Of a stretch of 64,000 nucleotides of DNA, positions 58,742 to 64,000 are shown one piece after another. Each line of letters opens with the position of its first letter. Position 1 is the first letter of the stretch. Below the pieces are notes generated by a model that saw only the letters and a program-made list of their open reading frames with translations, did no database searches and had not been told where the DNA came from. A program made the translations under genes and the position numbers. The stretch comes from Bifidobacterium angulatum DSM 20098 = JCM 7096 (GTDB lineage: Bacteria; Actinomycetota; Actinomycetes; Actinomycetales; Bifidobacteriaceae): assembly GCF_001025155.1 (NCBI RefSeq), contig NZ_AP012322.1, positions 744,001 through 808,000 on the forward strand, written 5' to 3'.

Positions 58742-61036
58742 ATGGCTAAAGAGGATTACGGCGCAAAGGATCTTACCGTTCTCGAAGGGCTCGACGCGGT
58801 ACGCAAGCGTCCGGGCATGTACATCGGTACCACGGATTCCCAGGGGCTTATGCATTGCCTGTGGGAGATCATCGACAATGCCGTGGATGAGGCGTTGGCA
58901 GGATTCTGCAATGCCATCGTCGTCACATTGCATACGGACGGCTCCATCACCGTGGCCGACAACGGTCGAGGCATCCCCGTCGACAAGGAACCGAAGACGA
59001 AGCTTTCCGGTGTCGAGGTCGTACTGACCAAGCTGCATGCCGGTGCAAAATTCGGCAATTCCTCATATAATGCGGTCGGTGGTCTGCATGGCGTCGGTTC
59101 GTCGGTGGTCAATGCTTTGAGCTCCCGACTCGACATAGAGGTCGACCGTGATGGCAAAACCTATCATATGGCGTTCCATCAGGGTCATCCCGGCGTCTAT
59201 ACCGATGCCGACCCGGAACACCCTTCGCCGGATGCCCCGTTCAAGCGCACACGCAAGAACAAGCCCACCGAGCTGGATATTATCGGCAAGGTGCCGCCGA
59301 AGAGAACCGGCACACGCATCCGGTACTGGGCGGATCCTGAAATTTTCAACAAAACCGCCGAATTTTCGTATGAGCAGCTTGTCGACCGTGTCCGCCAGAC
59401 CAGTTTTCTGGTGCCGGGGCTGAAGATCACCGTTATCGATGAGAATATTGCGCAGGAGCCGGCTCCCGGCGAACCGGATCATGAGATGACTTCGGTGCCG
59501 GAAGGAGCCGGCGCCGGCGAGACCGTGACGGCCGATGCCGCTTCGGCCGTCGGCGAATCCGATTCCGCGCAGACTCAGGGCGATGAGGATCTTGCCTTGA
59601 ACGAGGCCGAAACCATTGCAGACGGCGCGTTCGGCACACAGGTCGATCACCCGCGTGTGGCCGAGTTCCTCCACAATGGCGGTGTCAAGGATTTCGTCGA
59701 TTATCTGTCCAAAGGCGAGCCTGTCAGCGACATCTGGCGTATTCAGGGTGAAGGCACCTACGAGGAGGAGACCCAGGCGGTCGGCGCGAACGGCGAACTG
59801 CATGCGGAGAAGATCACGCGTACCTGCGGTGTGGATATCGCACTGCGATGGGTGAATGGCTACGACACGGTGATGCGCAGCTTCGTCAACATCATCGAGA
59901 CTCCGGGCGGCGGCACGCATGTGGACGGTCTGATGAACTCCGTTACCAGGCAGATCCGCAAGGCGGTCGAAGCGAACGCACGCAAGCTCAAGGTGAATCT
60001 CAAGGATTCCAATATGAAGGTTGAGCGCGACGACATCATGGCCGGTCTGGTGGCCGTGGTCACCGTGCGTATTGCGGAACCGCAGTTCCAGGGGCAGACG
60101 AAGGATGTGCTCGGCACCGCGCAGGTCAAGCCGATTGTCACGCGCATGAGCGATAAGCAGTTCGGCGAGATGATCACCGGATCCAAGCGCGGGTATAAGG
60201 AGCAATCCAACCGTGTGCTGGAGAAGATCGTCGGCGAAATGCATGCCCGCGTGCAGTCCCGTAAGGCCAAAGAGGTCACACGTCGCAAGAACGCATTGGA
60301 ATCGGCGTCCATGCCGGCCAAGCTTTCCGACTGCCAGCCGGGCAATGATGATGTGGCCGAACTGTTCATCGTGGAGGGCGATTCCGCGCTTGGCACCGCC
60401 AAAGCCGCCCGCAATGCGGGATTCCAGGCGCTTTTGCCGATTCGAGGCAAGATTCTGAATGTGCAGAAGGCCTCGATCACGCAGATGCTGTCGAATAAGG
60501 AATGCGCGGCCATCATTCAGGTGGTGGGCGCCGGTTCGGGGCAAAGCTTCGATATCGAACAGTCGCGCTACCACAAGGTCATCATGATGACCGATGCCGA
60601 TGTGGATGGCGCCCATATCCGTATTCTGCTGCTTACGCTGTTCTATCGGTACATGCGACCGCTGATCGAGAACGGGTATGTGTATGCCGCAGTGCCGCCG
60701 CTGCATCGCATCGCGTTGACCGGTTCGCATAAGGGCGAGTTCATCTACACGTATTCCGATGATGAGCTTGCCGGCAAGCTGGCCGAACTCGATCGCAAAC
60801 ATATCGGGTATAACGACGATATCCAGCGGTACAAGGGCCTGGGCGAGATGGACGCCGACCAATTGGCGGATACCACCATGGATCCGCGCACGCGCATGCT
60901 CCGTCGTATCCGCATGGAGGATGCCGAGCAGGCCAGCGAGATCTTCAGTCTGCTCATGGGCGACGATGTTCCGCCGCGCAAGGCGTTCATCGTGGAAAAC
61001 GCCGACGACTTCGACCGTTCCAAGATCGATACCTGA
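58742..61036 (+). CDS. parE: DNA topoisomerase IV subunit B (ParE, GyrB-type)
   Basis: This is the ATPase subunit of a type IIA topoisomerase. The GHKL domain has EIIDNAVDEALAG, DNGRGIPVD and GGLHGVGSSVVNAL. The TOPRIM domain has ELFIVEGDSALG and DADVDGAHI. I call it ParE rather than GyrB because it sits next to rpoD, away from dnaA-recF-type genes; the sequence alone does not settle this. At about residues 237-300 the transducer domain carries an acidic, Ala/Glu-rich insertion (EPAPGEPDHEMTSVPEG onward). A GGAAGAGG ribosome binding site precedes the ATG. The length is 764 aa. Confidence 0.9.
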   Translation: MAKEDYGAKDLTVLEGLDAVRKRPGMYIGTTDSQGLMHCLWEIIDNAVDEALAGFCNAIVVTLHTDGSITVADNGRGIPVDKEPKTKLSGVEVVLTKLHAGAKFGNSSYNAVGGLHGVGSSVVNALSSRLDIEVDRDGKTYHMAFHQGHPGVYTDADPEHPSPDAPFKRTRKNKPTELDIIGKVPPKRTGTRIRYWADPEIFNKTAEFSYEQLVDRVRQTSFLVPGLKITVIDENIAQEPAPGEPDHEMTSVPEGAGAGETVTADAASAVGESDSAQTQGDEDLALNEAETIADGAFGTQVDHPRVAEFLHNGGVKDFVDYLSKGEPVSDIWRIQGEGTYEEETQAVGANGELHAEKITRTCGVDIALRWVNGYDTVMRSFVNIIETPGGGTHVDGLMNSVTRQIRKAVEANARKLKVNLKDSNMKVERDDIMAGLVAVVTVRIAEPQFQGQTKDVLGTAQVKPIVTRMSDKQFGEMITGSKRGYKEQSNRVLEKIVGEMHARVQSRKAKEVTRRKNALESASMPAKLSDCQPGNDDVAELFIVEGDSALGTAKAARNAGFQALLPIRGKILNVQKASITQMLSNKECAAIIQVVGAGSGQSFDIEQSRYHKVIMMTDADVDGAHIRILLLTLFYRYMRPLIENGYVYAAVPPLHRIALTGSHKGEFIYTYSDDELAGKLAELDRKHIGYNDDIQRYKGLGEMDADQLADTTMDPRTRMLRRIRMEDAEQASEIFSLLMGDDVPPRKAFIVENADDFDRSKIDT

Positions 61037-61167
61037 TCCGGTTGCAGAATCAGGCGGCCGGTCGCCGGTGCATGAATCGACTTGTGCACGGGAACGGCTG
61101 CGATGGAGGCTTCGGTGTCGGCTTGGCCGTATCCGGAGCCTTCGTTGCAATAAGGCTGTGCGGAGTC

Positions 61168-62427
61168 TTATTGATTGTCTGCGCGGTTAAGCCATAGGTC
61201 GAGCTTGTATTGGTTGAGCTCGGTGTTCGGGTCGTAATTGTCCTCAAGCCGGCTGCGGTACATCGCCACCAGTTCGTCGCCGCGTCCCAACGCTTCCAGA
61301 GCCGCTTCACGCAGCGTCTCCCATTCGTAGGGGACGACCTCTTCGGGGAACATCACCATGCTTTGGTTCGCGTTGGCCTGCTCCACCCGATTGGTGAAGT
61401 CGATGAGATCCTCCCAGCGTTCGGAGGCGATAAGGCGTGCGGCATAGGTGTCGGCGAGCGGTTCGATGGTATTGTGCTCGCGCAGGAAGGCGTCGGCGGC
61501 TTCCGCATCTCCGCTGATGCGCATCAGATCGTGACGGAGGAATTGTACGGCATGGTCGAATTGGTGGCATGCGGTTGCGGCCAGCTCCCGTTCCGTGAGC
61601 AATGAGGGGTCGAGTGAAACGAGATTGTCGAGATCCGCGGCGCTGAGCTTGATATCGTCGGCTGCGCCGACAGTGTCGGTCTGCCCGCTTGTCTGTGTGG
61701 ATCGGCTTGAGAATTCGGCCATTGACGCTACCGCCTTGTTCAACGCATCATAGGCGAACATGCGGGTGTCGTCCCATTGGGCGAACGATAGGCTGCAAGA
61801 CAGCAATTCCACCATTTGCATGGCGTTGAGGCGAAAATCATCGTTGCAGGCGACCGTGGTGATCATGCGCAGCGCCTGTTCGCCGGTCATCGGGTCGGCG
61901 TTGCAGGCCACGGCGTCCATGTAGACCCGTACGTTCTGGATCAGATCCTTAAGGTAGTCGAATCCTTCGTTGTCTCGATCCGCCACGTTGCCTACGAATT
62001 TCGCCGTCATTTCCAAGGCCTTGGCGAGGTTGCCCACGGCGTCGACCCAGCGTGTGCTGACCAGCGCGTTGCCGACCACGGCGTCGACGCCGGAAAGCGC
62101 CTGCGAGTCAAGATGGAAGGTCGGCATGTCGGCGCGTGGCATTTCCACGCCGGCTTCGGTCCGTTCCGCTGTGGGAACAATGGCGGCGATGGAGTCGAAA
62201 TACCATTGCATGGGCATGCCGATGACGTTGTCCGCGTCGGATAGGGGAGCGACGGGCGCGTCGTTGCGGTTCTCGGCATCGTGCTCCGAAGCCTCGCGGA
62301 TCAGATGATTCCATAGAATTGTCGGACCGTCGAATTCTCCCGTTCTCAGCCAGCCGTTGTTGACGTAGTCGCTGAGCTCCTCGGCGTCATGCCGGGCGTC
62401 GATGTGTTCATGAGATATGCTGCCCAT
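61168..62427 (-). CDS. hypothetical protein (419 aa)
   Basis: I do not recognise this protein. It is soluble, acidic and apparently all-helical, with no signal peptide or TM segment. Short repeating helix pairs in the second half (AARLIASERWEDLIDFTNRV, ETLREAALEALGRGDEL) look TPR-like, which suggests a protein-interaction role. The start at ATG 62427 has AAAGGTGG upstream; the frame is open beyond it, but that part crosses the A+T-rich intergenic region. A stem GGATGA/TCATCC (62503-62531) lies in its probable 5' leader. The gene converges with the topoisomerase gene; bases 61037-61167 hold nothing recognisable. Confidence 0.75.
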   Translation of the reverse strand: MGSISHEHIDARHDAEELSDYVNNGWLRTGEFDGPTILWNHLIREASEHDAENRNDAPVAPLSDADNVIGMPMQWYFDSIAAIVPTAERTEAGVEMPRADMPTFHLDSQALSGVDAVVGNALVSTRWVDAVGNLAKALEMTAKFVGNVADRDNEGFDYLKDLIQNVRVYMDAVACNADPMTGEQALRMITTVACNDDFRLNAMQMVELLSCSLSFAQWDDTRMFAYDALNKAVASMAEFSSRSTQTSGQTDTVGAADDIKLSAADLDNLVSLDPSLLTERELAATACHQFDHAVQFLRHDLMRISGDAEAADAFLREHNTIEPLADTYAARLIASERWEDLIDFTNRVEQANANQSMVMFPEEVVPYEWETLREAALEALGRGDELVAMYRSRLEDNYDPNTELNQYKLDLWLNRADNQ

Positions 62428-62581
62428 AGCCACCTTTCCTGCACTGGTAAAGGCTACAACCTGCGCTGGTCGAAGGGAGCCGGCGAGGGGAGTCAACCGA
62501 AAGGATGAGGTTCGCTGAGAGCAAATCATCCTCAAAACGACAAAACAAGTAAAAATGTCGAATAATATAAAGTTTGTAGTC

Positions 62582-62635
62582 ATGTGGTTCGCAGTGATCG
62601 CAAGACTGGAAAGGAGCCGGTGGAGACATGGATAA
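62582..62635 (+). CDS. possible leaderless 17-codon ORF
   Basis: ATG 62582 opens a 17-residue frame (MWFAVIARLERSRWRHG). TAAAGT (62568-62573) in an A+T-rich patch lies 8 bases before it, the same spacing as other leaderless genes in the window. Its last codons overlap the start of the next mini-ORF. Coding status is speculative. Confidence 0.25.
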   Translation: MWFAVIARLERSRWRHG

Positions 62636-62672
62636 TTCAAGGTTCTCTCATCTCCTTTGGCTGAATACCTAG
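62628..62672 (+). CDS. possible 14-codon ORF with ribosome binding site
   Basis: ATG 62628 opens a 14-residue frame (MDNSRFSHLLWLNT), preceded by AAAGGAG and GGTGGAG. The stop is followed 37 bases later by an intrinsic terminator. CTCCTTT inside the ORF is complementary to its own AAAGGAG, so folding could hide the ribosome binding site. It may be a leader peptide or small protein; speculative. Confidence 0.3.
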   Translation: MDNSRFSHLLWLNT

Positions 62673-62708
62673 TTGAAGCCGGTTTCTTTCCGCTTCTTTT
62701 TCCCTCAT

Positions 62709-62746
62709 TTCCCCGGGGCCTTACGGCTCCGGGGAATTTGCTTTTT
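62709..62746 (+). terminator. rho-independent terminator of an orphan small transcript
   Basis: TTCCCCGGGGCC (62709-62720) pairs with GGCTCCGGGGAA (62725-62736) with one G-U pair around TTAC, followed by TTTGCTTTTT. No ordinary gene lies upstream on this strand after the topoisomerase gene 1.6 kb away, so it implies a short transcript starting near 62575. The 62428-62873 gap holds only this unit and the promoter of the minus-strand gene. Confidence 0.75.
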
Positions 62747-62873
62747 GCAGGTGCGGCGCCATGCTGCCCGCACCCTGTGAGGCAATGATTGTCCTTTCGA
62801 ATAAGTGCCTTCGATAATATGCGCGTTGCTTGCATATACTGGGGTGTTGGTTGAGAGAGCGACAGATTGGAAC

Positions 62874-63977
62874 ATGGTGTTGCAAGATAACGGCAACGTT
62901 GATAAGAGCGAAGGCAAGGGAAGAGCCGCAAAAGGCACGGCGTTTGAACACGCGGCAACGGCACGGCGAGGAATCCTGGAAGCGGCCAGACGTGCATGCG
63001 GCAGCGCAGGCGACCTCATCGTGCGTGGCACGCGCACTGCAGGCAGTGCAATCGCAAAGTGCTGGCGAACCGTGGTAAGCGCCCTGAATCCCAACGCCTC
63101 ATCGAACCTGGATGCCAAACAAGTGTTCCGCATCCGCAGAACCGTCGTGTTCTCAGGCATAGCAGCCGTTGTACTGATCGTGGCTGTTGTCGTGGCTGTA
63201 TCAGTGCACGCGAATCGCAGTGCACAGGCAGACAAAGCTGGCACGGTGGTGAGCGCCCAAACCAGTAAGACCAAGCAATCGCCATCTGCAAAAGCGACGA
63301 AGAAAACCACGGCGGGGAAAACCGCGGCAGAGAACAGTTCGGTGAAGAAAACTCCGGAACAGTCCGACACATCAAGCTCCTCAACGGATGAGACAAAGCG
63401 GCAGGTCGAAGCGCTCGCCGCCTCGATCAGCGATGAAGAGTCCGCGACGATCAAGGCCAAAGCGGACGAAACGGCGCACAACAGCGGCAAACCCGTTACG
63501 CAATACACCTACTGCATTGCCGGCAAAGGCAATGTGGGCGCTTTGGACGGTTTCGCCAACACCGTGTACCGCGTGCTCAACGATCCGCGCGGCTGGCCGC
63601 GTGCCGGAGCCACCTTTGTCAAAGGCGACGGCGACGCATGCAACTTCACTGTGGTGCTTTCCGAAGCGAAATACATGCAGACGTTCGACTCCGGATGCAG
63701 CGCCGAATACAGCTGCCGTGTGGGGGATAACGTCATCATCAACCTCGACCGGTGGAACGGCGGCATCGGCAACTGGATGGAAGCCGGCGGCAATCTCGCA
63801 CGCTACCGCACCATGGTGATCAACCACGAGGTCGGCCATGCTCTAGGGCATATCGATAATGAGACCACCTGTGCCGGTGCAGGCAAGCCCGCGCCGCTGA
63901 TGCAGGAACAGTCCATGCATCTGGACGGCTGCACGGTGAACGAGTGGCCGCTCGATGACGAACTGTGGAGAAGCTGA
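62874..63977 (+). CDS. DUF3152 family membrane-anchored metalloprotease-like protein
   Basis: This 367-residue protein has a cytosolic N terminus of about 88 residues and one TM helix at about 89-112 (VVFSGIAAVVLIVAVVVAVS). A Lys/Thr/Ser/Ala-rich linker leads to an extracellular DUF3152 domain. The domain has the zinc-protease motif H-E-x-x-H in VINHEVGHALGH (about 317-327), four or more cysteines, and APLMQEQSMHLDGCTVNEWP at the end. A role in wall or surface protein processing is possible but not shown. ATG 62874 was chosen; TATACT (62835-62840) is a likely -10 box, and an upstream TTG at 62847 is an alternative leaderless start. Confidence 0.8.
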   Translation: MVLQDNGNVDKSEGKGRAAKGTAFEHAATARRGILEAARRACGSAGDLIVRGTRTAGSAIAKCWRTVVSALNPNASSNLDAKQVFRIRRTVVFSGIAAVVLIVAVVVAVSVHANRSAQADKAGTVVSAQTSKTKQSPSAKATKKTTAGKTAAENSSVKKTPEQSDTSSSSTDETKRQVEALAASISDEESATIKAKADETAHNSGKPVTQYTYCIAGKGNVGALDGFANTVYRVLNDPRGWPRAGATFVKGDGDACNFTVVLSEAKYMQTFDSGCSAEYSCRVGDNVIINLDRWNGGIGNWMEAGGNLARYRTMVINHEVGHALGHIDNETTCAGAGKPAPLMQEQSMHLDGCTVNEWPLDDELWRS

Positions 63978-64000
63978 GGGGGCGCCCTGCACAGCTGGGA

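Noticed and set aside
62600..62700. A tRNA-like or tmRNA-like fold near the mini-ORFs
   Set aside because: No acceptor stem, T-loop motif or CCA end could be found on either strand.

Overview
The window looks like chromosomal DNA of a Bifidobacterium (Actinomycetota). The support is a G+C-rich base composition, actinobacterial family proteins (DUF3710, DUF3159, DUF3046, DUF4192 and DUF3152 types), a ClgR-type regulator, a CtpE-like P-type ATPase, a PASTA kinase, an actinobacterial LexA box at recA, a type A-like RNase P RNA, and the order ftsK-pgsA-cinA-clgR ... DUF3046-recA-recX. I do not assign a species. I saw no tRNA, rRNA, CRISPR array, insertion sequence or prophage.

Layout. 158-4289 (minus): a small conserved protein and a MacB/LolCDE-like ABC exporter. 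4388-5338: a XerC recombinase. 5581-11392: a complete oligopeptide importer (binding protein, two permeases, one fused two-domain ATPase). 11499-15413: exonuclease III, then a DUF3710-DUF3159-rRNA methyltransferase operon. 15423-21520: a single-lobe binding lipoprotein, a P-type ATPase and aconitase. 21515-21880: a gap crowded with structured repeats. 21906-28046: an accessory-looking block (VOC protein, MATE exporter, acetyltransferase, AraC regulator, DUF262/RAMA protein, histidine kinase remnant). 28123-30223: a Bax-inhibitor-like membrane protein and an EamA transporter. 30269-38434: alarmone synthetase, miaB, miaA, ftsK, pgsA, cinA, clgR. 38618-42495: a polar amino-acid importer with two paralogous binding proteins. 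42670-45580: DUF3046, recA, recX and rnpB. 45760-49486: hibernation factor and SecA. 49580-49957: a broken SGNH hydrolase. 50167-56087: trpD, a small membrane protein, an acyltransferase, a PASTA kinase and a polyprenyl synthase. 56271-63977: a DUF4192 protein, the principal sigma factor, topoisomerase IV subunit B, an unknown protein, a possible mini-ORF unit and a DUF3152 protease-like protein.

How it fits together. Most of the window is core housekeeping: peptide and amino-acid uptake, tRNA modification, DNA translocation and repair, envelope lipid synthesis, protein export and stress control (ClgR, alarmone synthetase, hibernation factor, LexA box). Many genes lack a Shine-Dalgarno sequence and instead carry TANNNT 6-8 bases before the start codon, the expected mark of leaderless transcripts; I used this to choose several starts.

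The most unusual feature is a roughly 100-base structured element present three times (21515-21617, 21702-21802, 28985-29087). Each copy has a different but perfectly self-complementary outer stem around shared internal motifs. Two copies begin at the stop codon of the preceding gene, and together the copies bracket the accessory block.
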